Source: Bdellovibrionales bacterium
GTDB lineage: Bacteria; Bdellovibrionota_G; JALEGL01; JAGRMV01
Assembly: GCA_020434345.1 (NCBI GenBank)
Contig: JAGRAZ010000004.1
Location: 1 to 58,741, forward strand
DNA length: 58,741 nucleotides
Direction of reading: 5' to 3'
The notes beneath the pieces are model-generated. The model was not told where the DNA came from. It ran no database searches and saw only the letters and a program-made list of their open reading frames with translations. Each line of letters begins with the position of its first letter. Positions within the stretch are counted from its first letter, which is position 1. Positions 15,488-23,097 of the stretch are shown in pieces. Position numbers and translations under genes: made by a program.

Positions 15488-15961
15488 ATGAACGCAAAAG
15501 ATATTATTGATAGTTTACAAGAAAAGAAACATCCACATTTTCAACCTGGTGACACTGTACGTGTTCACATCAAAATCACAGAGGGTGATAAAGAGCGAGT
15601 TCAGGTTTTTCAAGGCATCGTTATTGCGAAAAAAGGCGGCGGAAATTCAGCAAGCTTTACTGTTCGTAAAATGAGCTTTGGTGTTGGCGTTGAGAGAATT
15701 TTCCCTATGCAATGTGCTTCTATTGAAAAAGTAGAAATGGTTCAACAAGGTAAAGTTCGACGCTCGAAACTTTTCTACATTCGTTCGCTTAAAGGTAAAT
15801 CACTTCGAATCGCACAAGATGAAAAAGAGCGTAACGAAGGTGGCGTGACTGAAACTACGTTGATCAATCAGGATGAACCAGAAAGTCAAGAAACTCAGAG
15901 TGAAGAAACAAGCAGCAAAAAAGCTTCTTCATCAGAGTCGCAAACTGAAGCAAACGCATAA
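15488..15961 (+). CDS. rplS: 50S ribosomal protein L19 with acidic C-terminal extension
   Basis: 157 aa. Residues 1-118 are ordinary L19 ([63 protein letters not shown]). The typical protein stops near 115-120. Here about 40 extra residues follow, dominated by Glu, Ser, Thr and Gln ([14 protein letters not shown] and similar), low in complexity and presumably disordered. The gene has a clean AAGGAAAG ribosome site and ends at a strong terminator. The tail continues in frame without a frameshift signal, so it is a real extension rather than read-through. Confidence 0.97.
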   Translation: MNAKDIIDSLQEKKHPHFQPGDTVRVHIKITEGDKERVQVFQGIVIAKKGGGNSASFTVRKMSFGVGVERIFPMQCASIEKVEMVQQGKVRRSKLFYIRSLKGKSLRIAQDEKERNEGGVTETTLINQDEPESQETQSEETSSKKASSSESQTEANA

Positions 15962-15990
15962 AGTTTTAAAAAAAGAATAAAATTACAAAA

Positions 15991-16023
15991 GGGCTGAACA
16001 GTTTTTTGTTCAGCCCTTTTTTT
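15991..16023. terminator. Intrinsic terminator after rplS (shared with convergent pilus gene)
   Basis: A perfect 10-bp stem GGGCTGAACA (15991-16000) / TGTTCAGCCC (16007-16016) with a 6-nt loop is followed by seven T (16017-16023). An A-rich stretch on the other side lets it also work for the minus-strand gene whose stop codon begins at 16022. Confidence 0.92.
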
Positions 16024-18391
16024 ATGGGTTTAAAAGTTTTGAAGTGCCGTGGTACGCTTTTCGATAAAGCTCATCAAAGATAATGTTGAGTGTGAAAGGA
16101 AAGCTCGGTGGAATTGAAGCACCTGCGCGCGGATCTCCCACAATAATTTTTGTGTTAAACCCAACAGGAAAGTTAAGTATGCGTGAGTTTAACAGAAAGA
16201 ATTTAGCATTGAGTGAACCAAAAACATTCAAAGACTGTTGTCGCATGCGTGACAACTCTTCAAAAACAACCAACGTGTCGTCCCACAACCCGGGGTTGAT
16301 ATGTGAGTTCCAGCTTTCTAGGTGAAGGCCATCTCCCCAAAAAACTGGCTCGACTACTTCACCATCGGAAGATGTCACCCGATCATACTGGCCTGTCCCT
16401 GTATTGAATACGTAGAGGGGGTTGTTGGTTTGAAGGGTTCCACCTGCGCTGTATTCTGTTGTTGGTTCGCGGTATTTAAACTTAGCTGATGTAAGATCCC
16501 TACATTTATCGGAAGTTCCAGGATTTTCACAAGTCAGGACGGCTATACCTTTATTGCCTGAAATCGAAACTTCAGGATTAAAAATGCCGTCAATTTTTAA
16601 TGTATTTCCCGCAATAAAATGCCCATCTAAATCGAGTGACATGGGGTTGTTGTAGTAGTCTGTCGAGTGCCCTGTTTGAGTTGGATTTATCCAATTTGAA
16701 AAGGGTAGATGTAGATCATTTCCAATATCTCTATCTGTATACTGTGTTCCATCATGTGCGATGAAGTTTGTTATGCCGAGGTAGCTCTCGCCCAAAGAGG
16801 CTGCTGTGCAGCCACTAAAAGGTGAAGTGCAATTTTGAAAAGGTGGATCATTGGAAGGAAGGTTACTTGTGTTGTGATCACCATTGCCATACGGAATGCT
16901 TTGCGAACCTTGCGGTATACCCGGTGGAATGATCAAGTCGTGTTTGGCAATTGCGCCAAACATGTTGGTTGAATTCACAGGGTCTTGATCGTTGTTCACA
17001 ATGTCTCCGGCTATCACGACGTTGTCTGCTGCAACTGTAAGATTACCCTCATACAGCCCTTTGATATGAATGTTACAATCACAACCTGAATTGCGGCAAT
17101 AAAATACACCGTTGGCGCTGTAGGTATTTTGTGCGTTTGCTGTTGAGCCCCCAAACACATCTGCGCGCTCGCCCAGGTACTGATCGGGAAAGGCGGTTAC
17201 ATCTAAATCGTCATCATTAGCACGAATGACACGGTCTACGACAGGATAAACAAATCCATCGACGACATTACAATCGTATCGAAGAACTTCATTGCCACGA
17301 AGTTTAAGGCATACATTTGCCTCGTTATGTCCAGTTACATGGTTGACTTGGCAGGGAGCAATGTCGCTTAAGTCTTGTCCAAAACCCCCTGAGGCAACAG
17401 CATGAAGTGTGTCAAAGTACGCATCTGTACTCGGGTCACGACTTTCAACATACGAGTCTTCACCGGATTCCGAAACAAGATTTACGCCTGTATCAAGGCC
17501 TTTTTTAAAATCTAGAATAGGTCGAATGGTCACATTGTAGTCTGTGTATGGGCTATATCCTCTGCGAAAAGGAAGATCTTCATCTCCTTGGTAGTCATGC
17601 AAGTCAGAATTTTCAAACGTAACAGGGCCAAGAAATGTACTCAACCGACTTTCTCCATTGTAGGAAGCAGTATCCGTTAAAGCAACGTATGACATCCAGT
17701 GAGAGGGATTTGCAAACTCAATCCTATTTTCTGGAATATTAAAATGCGTTCTGCCGGAAATAGATGGAACAAATTTGTAAAAGTCTGAGCTACTAACAAC
17801 TGGGAAATTTGTGACGCCTGTTACACCAAAGGCAATCTCAGAAAAGTTTTCAAGGCGAACCTGTACACGTGTTTCAACGGTAAATACTTCATTTGTTTTT
17901 TGATGGGTCGCTTGAGAAACAACATTAAAAAACTTAGGGATCTTTTCGTTGTACTCAACTTCGCTGGCACATCCGCCATCACAGGGATCTTCGGGAAAAT
18001 AATAAACTTCTAAAGAAATATTCCCTTCCTGTTTGGTAAAACGTGGCACAACTGTACGCTGTCCGGCTACGACTTGATACACGTGCAACCCTTGATCAAT
18101 AGGAACTTGTGGGTCTTCTCCGGCAAGATTTGTAAATACATCCACAGCAGAATAGTCATCCAAAAGTACGTTTTGTGAAAGCGTGACCAAGTCAAGTTGC
18201 GCAAGTTGCGCGCCGGATTCGGCAACAATTTGGATTTGTTTGGACCGATTAAAAAACCCAACCACCTTGGTGAAAAACAAGCTTTCTTTATTTGCAAAAA
18301 GCAATACCCCTGTGCCAATAATGATCAGAATCATGACCACAACAATTGCGTACGCTCTTGTTGAACGATTATGTTGAAATTTGTTATACAT
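16022..18391 (-). CDS. Large membrane-anchored minor-pilin-like protein (PilX/PilY-like role), function unknown
   Basis: 789 aa. The N-terminus STRAYAIVVVMILIIIGTGVLLFANKE is a single hydrophobic helix preceded by a short basic segment, as in PilX-type pseudopilins that lack a clear GF(T)LIE site. The large exported part is Asp/Asn/Gly rich with numerous cysteines (CDGGCAS, CRNSGCDCN, CTSPFSGC), and the stretch IKGLYEGNLTVAADNVVIAGDIVNND looks like beta-helix repeats. It is third in an operon after a PilW-like prepilin gene and a small secreted-protein gene, and sits beside pilMNOPQ. I infer a minor-pilin or tip-associated adhesin role. The length is far above ordinary minor pilins (about 150-350 aa). 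Confidence 0.65.
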   Translation of the reverse strand: MYNKFQHNRSTRAYAIVVVMILIIIGTGVLLFANKESLFFTKVVGFFNRSKQIQIVAESGAQLAQLDLVTLSQNVLLDDYSAVDVFTNLAGEDPQVPIDQGLHVYQVVAGQRTVVPRFTKQEGNISLEVYYFPEDPCDGGCASEVEYNEKIPKFFNVVSQATHQKTNEVFTVETRVQVRLENFSEIAFGVTGVTNFPVVSSSDFYKFVPSISGRTHFNIPENRIEFANPSHWMSYVALTDTASYNGESRLSTFLGPVTFENSDLHDYQGDEDLPFRRGYSPYTDYNVTIRPILDFKKGLDTGVNLVSESGEDSYVESRDPSTDAYFDTLHAVASGGFGQDLSDIAPCQVNHVTGHNEANVCLKLRGNEVLRYDCNVVDGFVYPVVDRVIRANDDDLDVTAFPDQYLGERADVFGGSTANAQNTYSANGVFYCRNSGCDCNIHIKGLYEGNLTVAADNVVIAGDIVNNDQDPVNSTNMFGAIAKHDLIIPPGIPQGSQSIPYGNGDHNTSNLPSNDPPFQNCTSPFSGCTAASLGESYLGITNFIAHDGTQYTDRDIGNDLHLPFSNWINPTQTGHSTDYYNNPMSLDLDGHFIAGNTLKIDGIFNPEVSISGNKGIAVLTCENPGTSDKCRDLTSAKFKYREPTTEYSAGGTLQTNNPLYVFNTGTGQYDRVTSSDGEVVEPVFWGDGLHLESWNSHINPGLWDDTLVVFEELSRMRQQSLNVFGSLNAKFFLLNSRILNFPVGFNTKIIVGDPRAGASIPPSFPFTLNIIFDELYRKAYHGTSKLLNP

Positions 18392-18401
18392 ACAATTTTC
18401 C

Positions 18402-18728
18402 TTAGTTTCCTGTTATGCCGGAACCACCGGGCGTAATCGTTGTTGATGTCGTCCCTGTCGTTGCTGGTGGCGTCCCTGTCGTTGCTGGTGGCGTATAGTC
18501 CATATCTGATAGATCATTGTCCATAAGACAACCCCCACCATTGGGATTGGCCGGAACACTTTGGCAACCATACTGTACACCTTGGTAGGCTGGTAGATCT
18601 CTTTTTAGATTGGTGGGTACAAGGTTTTTTACAACTTTTTTCTTGGTTTGATTCTGTGCATAGGAGAGGGGGCTTACGCCGAGTAGTAAAATAAAAGTGA
18701 TAGCCATGATTTTTATATATTGATTCAT
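18402..18728 (-). CDS. Small secreted protein with Pro/Thr/Gly-rich repeat tail
   Basis: 108 aa. A signal peptide is evident (MNQYIKIMAITFILLLGVSPLSYAQ). A basic middle region (KKKVVKNLVPTNLKRDLP) and two Cys follow, then a C-terminal low-complexity tail with TPPATTGTPPATTGTTSTT, encoded by an exact tandem duplication. No domain is recognised. It lies between the PilW-like gene (18 bp upstream) and the 789-aa gene (10 bp downstream), so it is part of the minor-pilin operon and probably works in the periplasm or on the pilus. Confidence 0.7.
   Translation of the reverse strand: MNQYIKIMAITFILLLGVSPLSYAQNQTKKKVVKNLVPTNLKRDLPAYQGVQYGCQSVPANPNGGGCLMDNDLSDMDYTPPATTGTPPATTGTTSTTITPGGSGITGN
18451..18492. 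repeat. 21-bp direct repeat, two exact copies
   Basis: Two identical 21-bp units (18451-18471 and 18472-18492) encode the TPPATTG heptapeptide repeat of the small secreted protein. The exact identity suggests recent duplication and likely copy-number variation between strains. Confidence 0.9.
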
Positions 18729-18746
18729 TTTTTTCTCCTTACATCG

Positions 18747-19847
18747 TTATTCATCCACATAACTTACCTCAGCGCGAATGTTAAGAATGCCGGGGTTTCC
18801 TAGTTGGTTTTCACAGTCACAAAACTGAGGCGTTCGAGGCGAGGTGGAAGTGCAATCCTCATACGCTTTTCCCGGAACACCCGCCATGGGCGTGCGTGTT
18901 TCTCCGTTGACAGTTTCAACGATCACCTGAAAGTTTTTAATGCCCGATGAGACCGGTTGCCAGTTAAGCGCCAAGCCAGGTGTGCCACCTGAAAAGTCGG
19001 TACCATTAAATCCATCATCAAGTCGATGGTCGTCCACCATGAGCGTGTTGGTTTGTGTATCAAGTGCATACGTTGCCACGCCCACCTTGTACAAAAACGC
19101 ACCTCCTTGAACATTGCCTCCATGGTTATTGACAAACTCTAGGTTCCAATCAGAGACACTCGTATCGTGCGTAACATGGTAGGTATCGGTTCCTGGTAAC
19201 TGGATAATATTTGTAATGCGTAGCAAATCGCTTCGAAGTGCATCTGAGATGACTGCGTAATCGCCTTTTTTTAATCCTACGGGTGTTGCAGATTCAATAA
19301 CAATAATATTTGTAAAGGCGGTCTCATAGGGAACTGGTGGGCTTGTGCTGGGGTCTATTTTAAGTTTGTACATTTGTGTTTCTGTTTCCAGAAACACAAG
19401 GCGGACAGCATCACTTGATTCGGGTGTAACAAGCGCTACGTAGCTGGATGGGTCTACAATTTGAAAATCGTCTTGATTGGTATTCATCAACGCCACATCA
19501 TGCCCGGGGTAAGGAATAAATCCCCAACCCATTATACTATAGCCTTCTGAATCGCAGCCATCAGTTCCAGATGGGATTTCAACGCGCATCATTGTGGACA
19601 ATGAATTGGGTAACTGAATCGTGTTTTCAATTTGATGACGAAAACGATTGAAAAACTCCTGCAGTTTTCGATTTTCCATGGTTTCTTGTTGGGTCTCGGT
19701 TGCTTTTCGTGTAGCGGTTACCCAAATTTTGTAGGCCGCAGCGGTGACTGTTACAAAGAGAAGGGTTGTAATGATGATCTCAATGAGCGTCACACCCCGA
19801 ACGGAAGAAAAGTTCACTACACCCTTGTTTGAAAATGGAAACTTCAT
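18747..19847 (-). CDS. PilW-like minor pilin with type IV prepilin signal
   Basis: 366 aa. The prepilin peptidase site is clear: VRGVTLIEIIITTLLFVTVTAAAYKIW, cleaved after Gly with Glu at +5, preceded by an unusually long 18-residue leader. The mature domain is large for a minor pilin and resembles PilW (EFFNRFRHQIENTIQLPN). It is first in the minus-strand minor-pilin operon. TATAAT at 19857-19862 lies 9 nt before the ATG, and a perfect inverted repeat at 19876-19898 sits in the expected -35 zone. It probably forms part of the pilus initiation complex. Calling it PilW rather than FimT/PilV-like is tentative. Confidence 0.82.
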   Translation of the reverse strand: MKFPFSNKGVVNFSSVRGVTLIEIIITTLLFVTVTAAAYKIWVTATRKATETQQETMENRKLQEFFNRFRHQIENTIQLPNSLSTMMRVEIPSGTDGCDSEGYSIMGWGFIPYPGHDVALMNTNQDDFQIVDPSSYVALVTPESSDAVRLVFLETETQMYKLKIDPSTSPPVPYETAFTNIIVIESATPVGLKKGDYAVISDALRSDLLRITNIIQLPGTDTYHVTHDTSVSDWNLEFVNNHGGNVQGGAFLYKVGVATYALDTQTNTLMVDDHRLDDGFNGTDFSGGTPGLALNWQPVSSGIKNFQVIVETVNGETRTPMAGVPGKAYEDCTSTSPRTPQFCDCENQLGNPGILNIRAEVSYVDE

Positions 19848-20206
19848 GAACGTTTTATTATATCATAGTGAGCGCTTTTGTAAGCAATCGTTACAAAAAA
19901 ACATGTTCTTGTAGCCTTAAAAGACGATAAAATCCTGAAATAATTGGTTAAATGTTAGCGACTTGTATGATGCGATGGGTAAAGAAAGTTCCCCGTGACG
20001 CTCGGCCTGAATTTTTGAGGCTTTTTTCGAAGATGTATGTCTGTAGATGCTGCACTGTAACAATGAGAAGTGGTCAAAATGCTTTAAGTTTATGTTCTTT
20101 TTGCGAATTTTTTTGATCAAAAAGTTGTTCATTCTACAAATTCACCCTACAATATTGATTTGGTGGGGAAAGTTCAACGTATGCATCGAATAAGGAGAAA
20201 CCTCGC
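19848..20206. promoter_or_regulatory. Divergent regulatory region between minor-pilin operon and pilMNOPQ
   Basis: 359 bp with no convincing gene. It contains TATAAT for the minus-strand operon (19857-19862), a perfect inverted repeat TTTTGTAA-N7-TTACAAAA (19876-19898), a TTTTTGATCAAAAA palindrome (20110-20123) that recurs twice upstream of accB, and an AAGGAG ribosome site for pilM. Both pilus operons are thus served by one control region. Confidence 0.6.
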
Positions 20207-21289
20207 GTGATTTTTGGACGTGATAAATCAGTCATCGGTATCGATGTGGGCTCAAGTAGTATCAAACTCGTTGGGCTTAAAAAAAGCAAAGGTCTGTACT
20301 CACTGGAGTTTTTTCAGATTGCCCCACTTGAACCAGAAACAATCGTAGATGGTACGATTGTAAGTAAAGATAACGTCATTGATAAATTGCGAGAGATGAT
20401 TGTCCATAATGCAATCAAGTCCAAAAGCATTTCAACTTCTGTATCCGGCCACTCCGTCATCATGAAAAAGTTCTCTTACCCCTATATGACCCAAGATGAG
20501 CTTGAAGAACAAATTCAATGGGAAATCGAGCAGTACATTCCGTTTGACCGAGAAGACGTATACTATGATGTAAAAATCATCGACAGCATGAGCATGACCA
20601 ATGAAGCCGGCAAAATGGAAGTGATTTTGGTTGCGGCCAAAAAAGAAGTGGTCAATGAATACACAGATTTGTTTTCTGAAGCAGGGCTTAAACCCATGAT
20701 TATGGATGTGGATGCTTTTGCCATTGAAAACATGTTTCAGCTTAATTACCCCGGCTATGAAAATGACATTGTTGCTTTGGTTAATATCGGCGCCACCATT
20801 ACCAATGTGAACATTTTGGAAAATGGCGCTTCTGCCTTTACACGTGACATTAATATTGGCGGCAACTTATACACAAGTGAGATTCAAAAACAGATGAATG
20901 TTAGCCAAGAGCAAGCAGAGTCGCTTAAATTGGGCGGTGATTTTGGTGCGCCTATGGAAACAACCGAAGCGGTTATTCCTCAAGAAGTAGGCGGCATCAT
21001 TCGTTCAGTATCCGAATCAATAACCAGTGAAATACAAAGATCGCTTGATTTTTATGTAGCTTCTTCTGCCAAGGGTCGTGTGTCCCGCGTGTTCTTGATG
21101 GGAGGTTCTTCAAAAATACCGTCATTGGCCAACGTGATTGAAACCAAGCTTGAGCTTCCTGTTGAAGTGGTCAACCCATTTAAAGAGATTGAAATCAATC
21201 AAAACAAATTTAATTTTGAACAAATCCAGGAAGTAGCACCTTCTGCGGCAGTTGCAGTAGGGCTTGCGATGAGAGAGTTGGGAGACTAA
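20207..21289 (+). CDS. pilM: Type IV pilus inner-membrane platform protein PilM
   Basis: 360 aa, GTG start with a good AAGGAG upstream. PilM is an actin-like cytoplasmic ATP-binding protein that links the pilus ATPases to PilN. The FtsA/actin fold shows as VIGIDVGSSSIKLVGLKKSKG (phosphate 1), PYMTQDELEEQIQWEIEQYIPFDREDVYYDVKII (the conserved PilM segment), VALVNIGATITNVNILENG (phosphate 2) and VFLMGGSSKIPSL (adenosine). It is first in pilMNOPQ; pilN starts 2 bp after the stop. Confidence 0.96.
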   Translation: MIFGRDKSVIGIDVGSSSIKLVGLKKSKGLYSLEFFQIAPLEPETIVDGTIVSKDNVIDKLREMIVHNAIKSKSISTSVSGHSVIMKKFSYPYMTQDELEEQIQWEIEQYIPFDREDVYYDVKIIDSMSMTNEAGKMEVILVAAKKEVVNEYTDLFSEAGLKPMIMDVDAFAIENMFQLNYPGYENDIVALVNIGATITNVNILENGASAFTRDINIGGNLYTSEIQKQMNVSQEQAESLKLGGDFGAPMETTEAVIPQEVGGIIRSVSESITSEIQRSLDFYVASSAKGRVSRVFLMGGSSKIPSLANVIETKLELPVEVVNPFKEIEINQNKFNFEQIQEVAPSAAVAVGLAMRELGD

Positions 21290-21291
21290 GC

Positions 21292-21849
21292 ATGATTCGC
21301 ATTAACCTGCTTCCTACCAAGTCAAAATTTAAGAAAGAAATTTTCTTTGTTCATCTCGCATTTTTGGGAATTTTTGTGTTGCTATCTGTTGCGGCGTATT
21401 TTGTAGTTTTGGATGCAAGTATTAACAAAAAAATTGCGCATGAGGAGCAATATACAACAAGGTTAAATACTCAAATTAAATCCCTTGAAAGTGTGATCAA
21501 AAAAGTTGAAGATTTCAAAAAACAAAAAGCGGATTTAGAACGAAAAATTAAGACGATTGAGCAGCTAAACGCGCAACGCACAGGCCCTGTTTATTTCATG
21601 GAAGAGTTTTCGCAAATATTACCTGAAAAGCTTTGGGTTACATCTTTTAAGGAAGAGGGTAAGAATTTAAGTTTAGACGGTCTTGCGGTTGATGGTCCAA
21701 CTGTTGAAGAGTTTGTGGACGAACTTCGTGCGTCGAAGTTTTTTCCAACTGTAACGCTTGAGTCTGTTGTGATGCAAAACGAAGGTGAAAAAGAGCTTCA
21801 GAAGTTTGTGATCAAGTGCTCAGTTAACTACACGCCCGGAGGAGTATAA
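21292..21849 (+). CDS. pilN: Type IV pilus assembly protein PilN
   Basis: 185 aa. Begins MIRINLLPTK, the cytoplasmic motif that docks into PilM, followed by one transmembrane helix (about 20-42) and a periplasmic coiled coil (KIKTIEQLNAQRTGPVYFMEEFSQILPEKLWVTSF) and ferredoxin-like domain. It forms the PilN-PilO heterodimer aligning inner and outer membrane parts of the machine. Gene spacing of 2-3 bp on both sides indicates strict operon organisation. Confidence 0.94.
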   Translation: MIRINLLPTKSKFKKEIFFVHLAFLGIFVLLSVAAYFVVLDASINKKIAHEEQYTTRLNTQIKSLESVIKKVEDFKKQKADLERKIKTIEQLNAQRTGPVYFMEEFSQILPEKLWVTSFKEEGKNLSLDGLAVDGPTVEEFVDELRASKFFPTVTLESVVMQNEGEKELQKFVIKCSVNYTPGGV

Positions 21850-21852
21850 TTT

Positions 21853-22500
21853 ATGGATCAGTTTTTCGATAAATACTCCAAAATACCGTTGTCGCTTCGT
21901 TGGCTGATTATTGTTGCGATTCCTATTGTTATTTTCTTTGTGCTTTATTTCTTTGTGTATGACCCAAAAGTAAAAGAGTTGGTTAAGAAAAAAGAAGCGA
22001 GCAAGGCGTTGGAAAAGACCTACGTAGAAAATGCTGCGATTCGTGACAATCTTCCAAAGTTTCAAGAAGAAGTTAATATTTTGAACCAACAACTTGAAAG
22101 AGCAGTGACACTTCTGCCAAATGATGCGAACGTTCACAATTTGTACAAACAACTTTTTGTTGAGGCTGAAAAAGCCAACATCGACCTGTTGTCATTTAAG
22201 CCGGGCAATCTATCAAGAAAAGACTTTTACAGCGAGCTTGTGTTGGATGTTCGTTTGAGAGGTTCTTACCATCGCATTGCTGAATTTATTGATCGTGTAG
22301 GCAAACTCGATCGTATCGTAAATGTTAACAACATTAATTTTTCTGGCCAATCGGTGCAAAAAAACGAAACCATATTAGAGATGAATACAATCGTGACAAC
22401 CTATACATTTTCTAGTGGTGCAAGTGCTTCAGCAGCTGCGTCCTCTGATGATAAGGGTGATGATACAGATCGCAGAAGAAGCAGAAGGAGAAGACGATGA
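21853..22500 (+). CDS. pilO: Type IV pilus assembly protein PilO with Arg-rich tail
   Basis: 215 aa. One N-terminal transmembrane helix (about 13-36), coiled coil, then the PilO ferredoxin-like domain with LVLDVRLRGSYHRIAEFIDRVGKLDRIVNVNNINFSG. The C-terminus is unusual: a Ser/Ala/Asp linker ending in DRRRSRRRRR, ten residues of which eight are Arg. The basic tail would lie in the periplasm next to PilP or peptidoglycan. The last 4 nt overlap the pilP start. Confidence 0.93.
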   Translation: MDQFFDKYSKIPLSLRWLIIVAIPIVIFFVLYFFVYDPKVKELVKKKEASKALEKTYVENAAIRDNLPKFQEEVNILNQQLERAVTLLPNDANVHNLYKQLFVEAEKANIDLLSFKPGNLSRKDFYSELVLDVRLRGSYHRIAEFIDRVGKLDRIVNVNNINFSGQSVQKNETILEMNTIVTTYTFSSGASASAAASSDDKGDDTDRRRSRRRRR

Positions 22501-23063
22501 TGAACCGACTGCTGATACTTCCGTTTGCGCTTCTTTTATTCTCGTGTTCAAACGATTTGGATTTAGAAGCACGTATGTCTAAAATTGAAGCTGAGGTGCG
22601 TGAAAACGGCAAAAAAATTCAAAACGAACCACAGGTAAGAGAATTTAAACTTTTAAAATCTGATGACATTGTTGCGTATTATAACCCTTCTGGAAGAAGA
22701 GATCCTTTTAAGCCCTATGAAGGTAAGGCAGTTACAAAATTTGAAACGAATTTGACATCTGCGCTTGAAGCATTTGAATTGGGCGATTTGGAATTAACTG
22801 CGATTATTTGGGGAATTGCAAAACCCAAAGCGCTATTTCGTGCACCTGATGGCTACAGCTATACAGGGGAGAAAGGTACCCGTATCGGCAGAAATGGTGG
22901 TAAGATATCCAAGGTTTCTCGATCAAAAATATTGGTACAAGAAGAGTATCGCAGCCCTACGGGTGATATTACTGTTCGTCAGCTGGAGATAGCTCTTCAT
23001 ACTGACGAAGAGAAAAAAGATAAAGAGTTAGAAACGTTAGACTTTAAATATTCAGATGAGTGA
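22497..23063 (+). CDS. pilP: Type IV pilus lipoprotein PilP
   Basis: 188 aa. The lipoprotein signal MMNRLLILPFALLLFSC fixes the call. The PilP domain contains YNPSGRRDPFKPYEG, the usual linker motif, and LGDLELTAIIWGIAKPKALFRAPDGYSYTGEKGTRIGRNGGKISKVSRSKILVQEEY, the beta-sandwich that contacts PilQ. The C-terminal tail is charged. It bridges PilN/PilO to the secretin. The start overlaps pilO (ATGATG), and the stop overlaps the open frame of pilQ. Confidence 0.94.
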   Translation: MMNRLLILPFALLLFSCSNDLDLEARMSKIEAEVRENGKKIQNEPQVREFKLLKSDDIVAYYNPSGRRDPFKPYEGKAVTKFETNLTSALEAFELGDLELTAIIWGIAKPKALFRAPDGYSYTGEKGTRIGRNGGKISKVSRSKILVQEEYRSPTGDITVRQLEIALHTDEEKKDKELETLDFKYSDE

Positions 23064-23097
23064 GGATACCATGGTTGAAGTGAAGAAAAATCAAAAT

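Noticed and set aside
19917-20132. 71-codon minus-strand open frame in the divergent region upstream of pilM
   Set aside because: No recognisable domain, signal or ribosome site; it covers the TTTTTGATCAAAAA palindrome and lies between two divergent promoters, so it is most likely a chance frame.
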